Shown one piece after another: positions 37,501 to 51,500 of a stretch of 64,000 nucleotides of DNA. Within the stretch, counting starts at the first letter, position 1. Every line of letters begins with the position of its first letter. The stretch is from Sipunculus nudus (lineage: Eukaryota > Annelida > Sipuncula > Golfingiida > Sipunculidae), in contig CM049306.1 of the NCBI GenBank assembly GCA_026874595.1, positions 51,162,019-51,226,018 on the forward strand. Reading direction: 5' to 3'. Position numbers and translations under genes: made by a program. Below the pieces are notes generated by a model, which saw only the letters and a program-made list of their open reading frames with translations, ran no database searches and was not told the origin of the DNA.

Positions 37501-40500
37501 GGCCCGCCAAAAAATCAAAACTAGCCAGAACTTTGCAATTGGCGTTTTGCAACATGTGACTTATCTACCTCGGCTTATGTGAAACCTACCACCTTAGGTT
37601 ACATGTTTTTCCCGTTTGTTGTGTTTACAAACACGTTGTTGATAAACAAATTCGTACATCCTTCACCGAGGCGTTATACGAATTTTTTATAACCAGAATT
37701 ACCCTAAGATCATTAATATACACAGAGGAAGCCAGAAATCACTTGCAAGTTCTTTTTCAAAAGGCAGGTGAATAGGCACCTTTAACATGTGCCTCTCTAA
37801 TGCAAGAACGTATTACAGCTTTACACTTTATCTGGTAATACATGTGAGGGTGTGATATTAGCCTTATAAATGTGCAAGAACATCTTACTTTTATTGATAA
37901 CGAACAAATCAGATTTATAAACATAATTAATTTCTTGAATAAATGACCGCTTCAATGTCTCAAAACCTACCGGCGTACTTAAGTACTCATTTCAGCATAG
38001 CCTGAACATTTAGCCTCCATTCAGGAATGGAGTCCGAACACCTGTTGGGGAAGAGTTTTCCCTCTGATTTGACACAACCCCAAACGGGAATTTTATGCAT
38101 TTTTAAAGGGGGATCTATGCAAATTACCTAATAATACCCGATAGATTGTGGTCCCCTCAAAGATCCCCATGATGTCGCCAAAGAATATACCCTCCTAAGT
38201 CTTCCCAGCATGCCTTACCAGGCTGTAAACACAAGCCAGTGGAGGTAACAATTATCTGGTTTTCTTGAGAGTAGGTGCCAACATTTTTATATATTCTGAA
38301 CATTAAGTTCCAATATATGTCCTGAGTCAGTACACCTGTATTGTGCGTAAAATGTAGGGGTTGTTGCATGTCCTCACGCTGGACACAGAATATCATGGTC
38401 TGAACCACTTTTGTCAGATCTGACCAAGCTTTACCGGGTAAACTCTACATCTCAGGGGCTGTAAAGCTAACAAGAAAGAACAAATAAGACTTACAGGCGT
38501 TATACAGGCCTGAAACTAATTTCAGCACTGACTAGAACAACCCTGCGCTGACATCTCCGGTCAGCAACATTTAGAACACGTGAAACCCTGCCTCTACACT
38601 GTAACATGACCCATATATGCTGGTGGCATATTCTTGCAAGGACACAAGCAGAATGTTATTTTCTCGTTTCTCCGGTAACGCCCACAGTACTGTGAACGTA
38701 TTTACTGGGGGATCCTGGATTAATTGCGTGTTTTCGTTTTCCGTGGTAAGTGGGGAGATTCTCTCGCAGTTATTTACTATTAGAACCATTTATTAGATCC
38801 GAGCAATTATATACAGATTGCAGCTCAGAGTAAATGCAGTGAATAAGGGGGATCAGGTCTACCTAATTCCTACCTGGAAAGAATCTCTCTAATTAAACCA
38901 TCTGTCTATTGAGACCATTTTGAGTGAACCGAAAGCACTCGCATTAATTATAATTAAGCTGTCTTTTAAGGAAACCTGTGAGTTAGGACTGCTTTTGGCC
39001 AGTCTCACGGACGGCTTTATTTCACGAGTTTTACTGTAATTCTGTCGGCATGCAAAAGCGGTATATCACCATATTGGCTTTCTCAGTGCCTGGATTCATA
39101 AATAAAAACATTCCATTATCCAGATTGAGTGTTTTAATCCAAATCCTAGGGTAGCACTGCAGATAGTTCATGTTTTATAGACCTATACATAGGCCCTAAG
39201 AGAGGGGGGTAAGTCGATACATCGTACCGGGGCTCATAGTGCCCACAGGGAGACCGGGGCGGCAAAAATTTACTTTGGACACAAAAAAAAGTTTTTCAAT
39301 ATCCGTTTTTTTTAATATTTTGTAAAGAGGGCTTGAGAGGGCCCGGGCCGACCAGGACTGTGTTTGTTTTCCTTTTGTGCTTTTTTCATCTCGGCCCGAA
39401 GTGAGGATGTTTCATAATGGCATAGTGGTCAGTTTAACGACTGAGAACATTAAGGTTTTCTTATAATAAATTTGTATTAGCTAACATACATAACATTTAT
39501 AACCGGGAGTTACCTTATATGCCTATAAGGGGGGCCTGCATGGGTCGGCTAAGTGCTTCCTTTAGCGCAGACGAAATTGCTTAAAATGAGGATGTCTCTT
39601 TTTACTTGTGTTAACTTACATATATCTAGCTTTGCACAAGGGGGGGCTCAACGGGGCCTGGGTACGATCATGGAGTTTCCTAAGGCATAACTGAATACTT
39701 GAAAATGCGAAATTTTATTTGTCTTTATTTTAACTTGTATATATTTAATCATGAAGGTGAAACAAGAACTAAAGGGGCTCGGGCCAAGGAGTTAGCAAAG
39801 GTACAAGAAAAGCATGAACAACAACAAAGAATCTCGTTTGTCTTAAATTGTGTTAATTAGCATATGTATATAGGTTTAAATCCGGATGGCCCAATGGGCC
39901 CCGTTGGGCAAAGAGTGTCAAATGAGTGCTTATAAACCTTTGATTAAATCATACTGGCCACATAGATTTTTCGGACTGATATTTAGCATTCGGTACGACA
40001 CATCAGTGGAAGAAATAAGCCTAATAAATATTCCTTTGTGATTACTTTATAGGGCCCGGAAAGCCGTTCTGATTCGGGTCCGTTGTCTTTTCCGTTGGTC
40101 ATTTTAAATTTGAAAATATACATTTTTTTTTAAATAAACTTAAATATTAATATCACAATTATGCTATAGGAAAGTTTCTTTTTTGGAGTAACGTGGTTTA
40201 AAAGAATTATTGATGATGCATGCTGTAAAGAAATGGTTCTGTGAGATGGGGACTGAGATGCGATTTACGTTTGTGTATGCCGGGGGTGGGGTTGGAGGAA
40301 ATGCTTGGAATCGGAGACTCACTTACAATCTGTTAAATAATATCTTTTTCAGCCGCTGCAACCCTTCTTTCAAATGTTCCGTACCAATTTTTAGCGTCTG
40401 GACCTCCCTCCCCCTTTTTTTCGGACCTTGGAACATTTATTTTTAGGTTTAGGACCCTCGAGCATTCCTGTGCATCCCTTCCCTATAGTTCATTCCTGTT

Positions 40501-41606
40501 ACCCCTTGCAGAGGCTACTTTGCTTCGGCCTTAAATGGTAAAAATATATGATTGCATGAACCCAAATAAAGCTAAATGGGATTTGGGCTGGGGGGGGGGG
40601 GGGGGGGGGGGATGGAGCGACGGCTTTCGAGAGGGGGCCCGGCTACCTTCTTGTACCGCCCCAAAATTTTCCTCTCGGAGGCCCTGCTGGGCTTTATATG
40701 ATATGAAAAGTACCAGTACGAGTAAGATTGGCTCCGGTGTAAAATTATAACTGTAAAGAGGCAGTAACGCGATTCTTGTCAGAGAGCTCCTATCTGCATG
40801 TCACATCTCCGCTAGGAGTGGTTGGTTTCTCAGTTAACAAACTTACATTAATCAATGAACTTTTTTTACATAAAATTCTGTGGAGGGTAAGGGTAAATCC
40901 TTACGTTCTACGTGACTACGCTCCGTTCATATTTACAGTAAAACCTCCCCGAACGACAACTTCTCTTTAGCGACCAGCTGTTAACGGTCTTGATTCTTTT
41001 TGTTCCTTATATACATCACTGAAACGACCACCTCGAAAATGCGACCATTCTTTCCAGTCCCATTGATGGTCGTAATTTCGAATTTTGACTGTAACTGTTA
41101 CGGTCAGCATTTGTCTTGCTGAATCGAGTTCTCTGAAAGCGTCATAACAACAATAATCTTAATACAAAGGCTTCACATTACGACTGTTGGCCCTCAAATG
41201 GTCCGGTTTCTTAAATCCAATTCACCTGTGGATAATAGCAGGGCCAGCCAATACGTGAGGCATTAACTTTCACAGGTATTCCCTTTAATATTAAAATGGA
41301 TGTCGCTTTGATGTTTGTTTCGATTCGGTTTCGTATATTTATCAAACATCAGACCTTATCATGTATTGGGGATGGGTGGTGCAAGCTTTGCCCTGGTGTG
41401 GTTGGACCCCTAGGGAGGGTTCTGTAATGAAACTTAACAGTACGGGTTTGCTTCATTACATTCGTTTTATCATGGAGTTAGAAATTAGATTTGAACTCCT
41501 TGGCATTATTTAGATCCAGTGAGGATGTTTATCGCCATCACTTCTTTTTCCGCTTGGGATCAACATGACTGAAGTATGATGGTAGTTTGATACATTTCAC
41601 TCTCAC

Positions 41607-41681
<75 letters not shown>

Positions 41682-44600
41682 GCCCTTACGAAACAGATCT
41701 GTCGAACACAAATGTGTTTAATTCCTGAAATATATGTATTACAGCTCCTTATTAGTTGAGCACTTTAAAACCCCATGATTTTGCAACAATATATATATGG
41801 ACGTCACCCGGACATCGGAGGATGGCGCCACGAAGTGGTGTGGCCGCCCCCGTTTCCAGGCTTATGGATCCACCCCGCTATCAGTGACTACTGACGCGCT
41901 TTTAGAAACATAAAAACTATTCTTGGACCATTCAGTACTGGTTTTGCAGTTCTGCCGGCGCTATCGTTTCTCTCAAGCAAAACCACAAACTTCTGCGGTT
42001 TTCACCCATTGTTGAAAACCTATAAAACGAACTCGCCTGCAGTACGAGGCGGGACTATTGACTTGACTACGCCAGGTTACAGTTTTCCCCGGGGACCGTG
42101 ACCGTGGGCTCTTGGTCCCCAAGCCCACGGAATGCCATGAACCACGCCATGAACTTTATTATTTAAGAAGAGGAGAGACTTTGTTTGTTTGGTGCCACAT
42201 GGATTAATACAGGACTTCAGTTTTGTGTGTGCCCGAATTATGTGTTGATGATGGACTTCAGTTTCTCGTATACCGGATTCAGTTAAGTATTTCGTTACAG
42301 TTCGTTATTTAGAGACTCAGTTTTCGTCAGAGACTTGGTTATAAATTACTTTATGTATTGACTATTATATTATTTGTGTATGAATGTAAATATTGTAATC
42401 TAGTAATATAGTACTGTTTTTGCACCCATATTTTGGTTACGTATTCATTTGAAGAGAACGTGTCTGAGCATATGTGTTGCGGTTCGGCCTGAGTTGTTTG
42501 GTGTGAAAAGGGACCGTAACATAATGGCGACCGCGACGAGACCCTGTATTTCGTAATAACGGCTACATTTGGATGTAAAATTTCACAGTGGTCTCTATAA
42601 CTTTTAGTTATTGAACTAGTATTTAACTACAATTGAACTCGGATATTTCTCAGACACGTTATCTTGATACTTTGCAAATATGGGTACGGAATTTAAACCA
42701 AATGAAAGTATACCACAATTAAGAGAAAATAGGAGCTTATTGTATACGTTAAAGAAAAATGAACTTGAAATTATTGCTCTACATTTAAATATTGACATCA
42801 TGGATGTATGCACTGTAGAGGGTTTAAGAAATGTACTTAAGAAATCATTATATGGTGATATAGATAGTAAAGAGGAATCTGATTTGGAGGAAAAACCTAT
42901 TAAGGAACCTCTTGGGGCAACAGCTATTGACCCGATAGAACTAGAATTGAGAAAGTATGAACTTAAATTGAAATATGAAGCTCAAGTTGAAACAGATAAA
43001 TTGAAATATGAAGCTCAAGTTGAAACAGAAATCCGTAGATATGAAATCGAAAGAGAAACGCAAATTAAGTTGAAAGAGTTAGAGTTACAAAATCCTCAAA
43101 ATCGTAAAGCACATGAGCCGTCTGAATTCCTATTCAGAAATTCGACAAAAGTACCTCCCTTCAATGAAAAGGAAGTGGAGCGTTATTTCAGTTATTTTGA
43201 ACGGGTGGCCACTTTAATGGCTTGGCCTAAAGGCCAGTGGACCCTGTTGTTACAAAGCGTTCTGGTTGGTCGCGCACAGGACGTTTACACTGCGCTCACA
43301 GACGAACAATGCAGGGATTACGACACTGTAAAAGAGGTCATTCTGAGAGCCTATGAATTAGTCCCCGAAGCGTATCGCTTAAAATTTAGGAATGCCACCA
43401 AAAGAGAAAATCAATCTCATGTTGAATATGCTAGAGACAAAGAAAGTGCATTTAATAGATGGTGTCAGTCTATGAAAATTGATCAGGATTTTGAAAAACT
43501 CAAACAACTAATTTTGATAGAAGAGTTCAAAAGGCATATCCGTAGTGACATTAAAATATTTTTGGATGAACATAAAGTAAGGAATGTAAAAGAGGCTGGT
43601 GTCCTGGCAGATGAATTTGCCTTGACGCACCGCCCCAGTTATACCAGTCACAGGAGGAGGTATGGTGAGAAAAGAGAAGGTAGCAAAAGCCCAAAACTGG
43701 GTCGGAGAAAGGGTAGTCCCTACTATCGGGGTCACTCCGGCTCGGGCAAACCACAGTCCGATCATGGTAAACCCCAGTATAAAAGTCAATCTGACTCTCC
43801 TGCTCAACATAAAGAGGGACAACCTAGGACTGGACCCAAATATTGTACATTCTATGAGTTCAAGGGGCATACAGAATCTGAGTGTTATAGAAAAAGATAC
43901 GGTCAAAGTAAGCCTAAACCTAATGCGTTAACTGTTACGCAGAGCATGAAACCGGTAACAATGCCCAGTAAACTAGAGACTAAAGGTGAAACACAAAGCC
44001 CTGTCCACGAGAGCTTTCAGCCCTTTGTGTCAGATGGCTTTGTTCAGTTAGAGGGTAACCATGCAAGAAAGGCCCGTGTTAAAATCTTAAGGGATACCGG
44101 GGCAACCCAAAGCCTCGTTTTGAAATCTGTTCTTCCCTTCTCTCAAGAGAGTTACGCGGGGTGTTCAGTTCTAGTCCAGGGCGTTAATTCGGAATTTTTA
44201 GAAGTTCCATTACACAAGAGTGAAACTAGAATCTGATTTAGTCTCTGAATTTGTAACTGTAGGAGTTTGTTCAAAGTTGCCAGTAGAGGGCGTTTCGCTC
44301 CTCCTAGGCAACGATTTAGCTGGTGACAGAGTGAAAATTGATCCCAGAATGACAAAATTGCCGAGCACTGATAGGGACACAGACCTGCTCCAGCAGGAGT
44401 TTCCGGGCGTATTTCCAGGCTGTGTAGTGACTCGAGCGATGAGTAAAAAGGCAAGTCTGAAACCAGAGAGTTCTGTACTTGACCTCTCGCAAACCTTTAT
44501 GGCGCATTCAAACGATGACGTCAGTGGCTTAAAGCCAGTTACGCGAGTAAATATTAAATCGCCCGCATGTGACCCACGTGGCACACCCAGTCCAAAGGAC

Positions 44601-47600
44601 TCGACTACAAATGTAGTCCAGGGCAAACAGACCCTGAATAGAAATCTCCAAAGGAGTACAAACGGCGTGAAATCGCCTGATCAAAATGGGCATGAACAGT
44701 TAAAGAAGGATAGGAGTGTAAAGAATGTAGAAGTTAGCATGAAAACTGATGATTTGATAGAAATGCAAAAGAAAGATCCTGATATTGCCTCCCTTAGAGA
44801 AAATGCCTTGACTAAAGAGGAAGCAGATAAAGTTCCAACTTGTTTCACCTTACAGAATGATGTACTAGTCAGAAAATATAGACCTCCCACCATACCAGCG
44901 GACAAAACTTGGAATACTCTTTATCAAATTGTAGTTCCCCCCGAGTATCGCCCAGAAATCTTAAAACTTGCACATGATCATCCTATGGCAGGACATTTGG
45001 GTGTCAGGAAAACCAAACACAAAATTCTCCAACACTTCTATTGGCCCAAGTTAAAACGAGACGTGGCGAAATACTGTAAAACTTGTCATGTGTGTCAAAT
45101 GATTGGAAAACCAACCCACCAAATTAGTCCTGCGCCACTCTCGCCCATACCAACAACACATGATGCGTTTGAATCAATAATACTTGACTGTGTAGGACCG
45201 CTAAGAAAAACTAAACATGGCAATGAATATGTTCTAACAATCATGTGTACTGCAACTAGATTTCCAGAAGCAATTCCTCTTAGAACTATATCTGCAAAGA
45301 AAATTGTTGAAGCTCTGGTTAAATTTTTTACTACTTTTGGCTTACCAAGAACAATACAAACGGATCAAGGTTCAAATTTCATGTCAAATATATTTGCCCA
45401 GGTTATGGCAGAGCTAGGCATAAAACACTACAAATCCAGTGCATACCATCCTGAGAGTCAAGGTGCTCTAGAGCGATTTCATCAAACTCTCAAAAACATG
45501 ATTAGAGCTTATTGTCTTGACACTGGGAACCAGTGGGATGAGGGTTTACCCTTTTTGATATTTGCAGCCCGAGAAGCAGTGCAAGAAAGCTTAGGGTTTA
45601 GCCCTTTTGAATTAGTGTATGGGCACTGTGTAAGAGGCCCCCTGGCGGTGTTAAAAGACACTTGGATGGAAAACAGTTCTCCAAGTAGCTTGTTAAAATA
45701 TGTTCAGGAAATCAAGGAGAAATTTAGTAGGGCAAATGAAATCGCCCAAGAACATTTAAAGAAAGCCCAAAACAAAATGAAAGTATGGTATGACAAAAAG
45801 ACGACAAAAAGAGAATTTAAACCTGGTGATAAAGTTCTGGTATTATTCCCAATTCCAGGACATCCCCTGCAAGCAAAATACTCTGGACCATACAAAGTTG
45901 TTGAGAAGAAATCAGATTTGAATTATGTGATTGATACTCCTGATCGTAGAAAGTCGCAACAACTTTGTCATATAAATATGTTGAAAGAATATCATGACAG
46001 ATCAGCGGAAACATGTCAATCTAGTCCTCCCCCAACAAATTTGGTACTCATTAAAGAAACTGAAAAGAATGCCGAGAGTGTTCTCATGAAGAAAACTGAA
46101 CTTCCTGTAAAACTGAACAACTCTGATATTTTAAATAATTTAGATCAGAAATTGTCACATTTGGATTTCGATCAGTTATCAGAGTTGAAGGAAATCCTGA
46201 TAAATTATGACTCTTTATTTCCTGATGTCCCCAGTAGAACTAATGTACTACAGCATGATGTAGACGTTGGAGATGCTTCCCCTATTAAACAGGCACCATA
46301 TAGAGCTGGTCCCCAAAAGTTACAAGCCATAAAGAATGAAATAAAGTATATGATAGAGAATGATATTATTGAAAACAGCAGTAGTGCCTGGAGTTCCCCA
46401 TGTTTGTTGATAAAGAAGCCTGATATGACCTACAGATTTTGTACAGACTATCGAAAAGTTAACACTGTAACAATAACAGATACTTATACCCTTTGCCCAG
46501 AGTGGAAGATTGCATTGATAGGATTGGATCTGCTACGTATATTAGCAAGTTAGATCTGTTAAAAGGTTATTGGCAGGTACCTCTTACCGAACGGGCTAAG
46601 CAAATATCTGCGTTTGTAACGCCAAACGGTTTGTTCCAGTACAAAGTTATGCCCTTCGGAATGAAAAATGCGCCAGCCTGCTTCATGAGACTTATGAATT
46701 GTGTATTATCTGGCTTAGATAACTGTACTTGCTATATTGATGATGTTGTTGTATACAATCACATATGGGAAGATCATAAACAAAGTTTGGTAGAACTCTT
46801 TGAGAGACTGAAAAAAGCAGGATTGACAGTTAATCTTGCCAAGAGTGATTTTTGTCGTGCAACTGTAACATATTTAGGGCTCGAAGTAGGTCAAGGTTGT
46901 GTAAAACCAATTGCCAGTAAAGTATCTGCTATCGTAGAATTTCCAGTTCCTACTAATCGCAAGGAACTAATGCGATTCTTAGGAATGACTGGGTATTACA
47001 GGAAATTTTGTCAGAACTTTGCAGAAGTTGTAAATCCGTTAACGGACCTATTGAAAAAGGACAGAAAATTCCATTGGAATAAAAACTGTCAAAATGCTTT
47101 TGAAAGAGCCAAAGCTATATTACAAAGTGCACCTGTGTTACAGGCTCCAAATTTTGATAAACCGTTTTCTCTCATGACGGATGCCAGCGATTGCGGTGTA
47201 GGCGCTGTGCTCATCCAAGACGATGACTTTAACATAAGTCATCCGGTTTGCTACTATTCAAAGAAATTTTTACCTCATCAAAAGAATTATTCTACTATTG
47301 AAAAGGAAACTCTGTCACTATTGATGGCGTTACAGCACTTTGAAGTATATTTGGGCTCTACGCCGTATGATATAACTGTTTATACAGATCATAATCCCAT
47401 AACATTTCTTCATAAGATGAAGAATAATAATCAGAGATTAATGAGATGGAGTCTAGCCCTGTCAGAGTTTAACCTAGTTATCAAACACATCAAGGGCTCC
47501 GATAACATAATCGCTGATACGTTATCAAGACGTTATTAATTTTGATCTGATGATTGACTCTTGTTATAGCCTCGGATATGTTCTGTCCTTTGGAAGAGTT

Positions 47601-48498
47601 GTATTACATATATTACATGTATTAAGATATTGCTGATTATACTATTTGTGATGATGATAATTAATTAGCTGTAAGAAGCATAAACTAATGCTTAAGATGT
47701 CAAACTACTCATATACTCGTCATACAGTGCTAATGCTTTGCTCTCCTTACCTTCTTTCTTTTAAGGGTGGGGGTGTTGCATGGACGTCACCCGGACATCG
47801 GAGGATGGCGCCACGAAGTGGTGTGGCCGCCCCCGTTTCCAGGCTTATGGATCCACCCCGCTATCAGTGACTACTGACGCGCTTTTAGAAACATAAAAAC
47901 TATTCTTGGACCATTCAGTACTGGTTTTGCAGTTCTGCCGGCGCTATCGTTTCTCTCAAGCAAAACCACAAACTTCTGCGGTTTTCACCCATTGTTGAAA
48001 ACCTATAAAACGAACTCGCCTGCAGTACGAGGCGGGACTATTGACTTGACTACGCCACGTTAGTTTTCCCCGGGGACCGTGACCGTGGGCTCTTGGTCCC
48101 CAAGCCCACGGAATGCCATGAACCACGCCATGAACTTTATTATTTAAGAAGAGGAGAGACTTTGTTTGTTTGGTGCCACATGGATTAATACAGGACTTCA
48201 GTTTTGTGTGTGCCCGAATTATGTGTTGATGATGGACTTCAGTTTCTCGTATACCGGATTCAGTTAAGTATTTCGTTACAGTTCGTTATTTAGAGACTCA
48301 GTTTTCGTCAGAGACTTGGTTATAAATTACTTTATGTATTGACTATTATATTATTTGTGTATGAATGTAAATATTGTAATCTAGTAATATAGTACTGTTT
48401 TTGCACCCATATTTTGGTTACGTATTCATTTGAAGAGAACGTGTCTGAGCATATGTGTTGCGGTTCGGCCTGAGTTGTTTGGTGTGAAAAGGGACCGT

Positions 48499-48534
<36 letters not shown>

Positions 48535-51500
48535 CGCTTAATCAGAGGGGGTCTATCTGCCAAAAAAACTGCTAATGTGACTTGCAGTCAACCAAATGCC
48601 AATCAACAAACACTCGACAGATATCATCAGGCTCCACCCAGAAACCACGTTTTGGGCCATTCTCTCTGAGGCTGTGGCATGTTCAAACGGTTGCTGGGGG
48701 GGATGATCTGTCACTCAAAACGAAATGAACAACATCGGCTCCGTGTATTCCTCGCTTAGCTGGTGAACCGTTTTGTCTTCCAGCACAGGGTCTCATCTGA
48801 TTGGACCAAAATACAGTGCTCCCCTCTGGTGTAGCAGCGCTTACGATATAGGTAGTAGCCCTATAGGTAAAGTGCTGTGTAAAAAGCGTAGTCTGCACCA
48901 AGAAAACTAATTGTTTTCATTTCTGGTACTAATTGAAAGAATGTACATCCACTACTCATATTTCCTTGAAATCAAGAACAGTTAGAACGAAATGGCCCAG
49001 CAGGGGCTTCATAACTACTGATACAATGGCCAGATCTTAACACGACAAATTAGCGGATAGCGGATATAGATTGTGCTTAATTGTTAAGCATCATCGTACC
49101 GGGAGGGAAAAGGGATAATGTAATGACATTATATTTCTTGTCTGTTTACGCAATATTCTTTTTGGAAATATATGTTACAATTACCATGCCTTAACTAAAG
49201 ATAGCGGTATATATCACAGCGAGTGTGTATTTCATCTGATATAAAAAATAAATTTGATTTTGGCCGGCAGTTTTAGGTCACGATAAAAGCCGGGCCCATT
49301 ATGTTGTGTATTCGTGCACATGCAACTGTGAATGTGTACTGATAAATGCTTACTTTAAGTTCCAAACTTAAGAAAGTGTATACCTTTTTGAAAGGTGGAC
49401 AGTTAGTGTTAATGTGAGTGGACAGAGTTCTCATTGCTGAAATAAGGTTTGCTATATCAACACCGGTGTAAAGACTTCAGATTACCCCCCCCCCTTTCAG
49501 GTTATCCCCCGGTAATCTGAAATCGATTTCAGATTACACCCGGGGGTAGCTTGAACCTGATTTCAGGTTACCCGTCTACATTTCAGATTACCCCCCTCAC
49601 TGATCAAGCTAATATGATTACTTTTTGTGTAAGTAGGAGCTCACCGCTCCAGATATATTTATTTACAACATCCTCAGCTGGCTGCTGATATAGTGGTCAG
49701 CTGCGTCGGGCCGTTCATGGGTCTCTCTGTCCGTAACCTCTTCATAACACGTATTATCTCAAAAACGTTACTCACACCCATTTAATTAACTTGGCAGGTG
49801 TATTTTATGGATCTCCTCACTTGATCAGGTTTTGGTCACATTTACTTGATTTTTATACTTTTTTAAGATTTTTTAACGCCCGTATTATAGTACTAGGTTA
49901 TATGTCAGTCCGTCCAATAAGCATTGGTATCGCAACAATAACTTACCAGTATTTTTATTTATTTTCAGGAAACTCACTAATAGTATGGACCAATAAAGTA
50001 TCTCGCTTGAGTTGAATTTTCTGCAATATCCGACATATTAAATGAGGTCAGAGGTCATCACGAGACTACTCGGTGGTGTCGCAATAAAATATTAACCAAT
50101 AAATTGTCCCGTCTGGGTATGATTCTCCATAAAATCCGTGCATATGTAATGAGGTCACAAGTCAACAGACTTTGGTGTTGCCGTGACCACTTAAAAGGAA
50201 TTTTGATGGCTATAAATCAAACTCGTATGAATAGTTACATAAAGTTTTTCACCCGAGTTCGATACTAGACAAAACGTGTTGACTGAATGAGGTCAGAGGT
50301 CACAATAAATACGAGGGGCGTATAATGCGCTCTTGCGGTGATATTGCTTCAATTTCCAATAAACAATTACATAATCGATGCCATATGTCAAAAACTACTT
50401 CATATCTACTTCGATTAATTACTAATAAATTGGTCAATTTCAAGTTAAAATATTTATATGGGAAGCGATATCGCAAATGCCTTTACTGTGATCAACTGCT
50501 AATGAAAATGACAGGTGTATCTTATGGGTCTCTTTACCTATTTAGATTTTCGTGATGCTTGATATGAAAATATAACCCCTATTGCTTGTTGGATTTTACG
50601 TTAAAAATTGCAGGTATAATGAACGATTTCAGGATTTAAAAAAAATTTAATGGATTTCTTGATATCAAATATATACTATATAAATCTTATTGGATTATGT
50701 GTGGAGTTAACATTTAACAAGTAAATTTAAATATTTAAACATCATTATACTTAACGATTACAGTGTAAATGATTATAATTAATTCAGGAAACGCAGAATA
50801 CTAACAACGTGTCAAAACCAGTGTAATTCGTTTCAATATACAAACAAATTGAAAATATAAATCACAAGATACATTTTGGCTGCATAAATAAATTATTAGG
50901 GAATAGTATATGCTGGGTTTAACAAATGCTGTTTTTAAGGAATATGCACATATTTTGGTATAGCTTATTTCAATTCAGACTTTTAAATGTATTAGGGACT
51001 GAAATTTTGTATGTAATATTTATGAAACATAACATTTACTTATAAATAAAGAAATTACGCCTTATTATCACAAATATGGGAATTTTGTGTTATACAGGCG
51101 TAAACGCAAACACTGAACAAGAATAATTTATCAATAATTTAAATGATAATAATTTTACATTGAACATTTAAAATTTTGGAATGTAATGGTAAAACGAAGA
51201 AATTCAGCCGAGTGAACAATGTAAATAATATTGGTATACCAAAGAGGCAAAAATTATTTTAAAAAATTACTTGTATTATATTTAAAATGACACAATGAAT
51301 AAACTTGAAATATTAATTTTAATTGTAATTGTAAAAATGATACTTTGTATTACATCTGATTAAATGCTTCCGATGCTTTCAGCAGTCTTAAATTAAAATT
51401 TATTAATGTTCTAGTGGCTTTAGCATACAAATTTTTTTTTATATGTTAAACTTTGATTAAAGTTAAAATAAAAGAAGGAAAACCATTCAAGTGGTTCACT

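Larger units (their letters stand above)
41798..48502 (+). mobile_element. Young Gmr1-like Ty3/gypsy LTR retrotransposon
   Basis: A complete 6.7-kb element with 724/722-bp LTRs, PBS, Gag, protease, integrase, RT, RNase H and polypurine tract. ATATA flanks both sides (41793-41797, 48503-48507), a 5-bp duplication, although the AT-rich target weakens it. The pol order PR-INT-RT-RH is the copia order, but all domains are gypsy-like; this is known from Gmr1 elements of fish and other animals. Near-identical LTRs indicate recent insertion. Two 1-nt frameshifts (near 44217 and 46486) and a missing zinc-knuckle Cys mean this copy is probably not autonomous. It is antisense within intron 1. Confidence 0.95.

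Noticed and set aside
44202-44236. Programmed +1 frameshift site
   Set aside because: It lies inside the protease domain, and the related element has no shift there; a recent indel is simpler. Left open as a finding.
47540-47780. Possible envelope or third gene after RNase H in the young LTR element
   Set aside because: Only 220 nt separate the stop from the LTR, and the short frame at 47688-47870 runs into the LTR itself.
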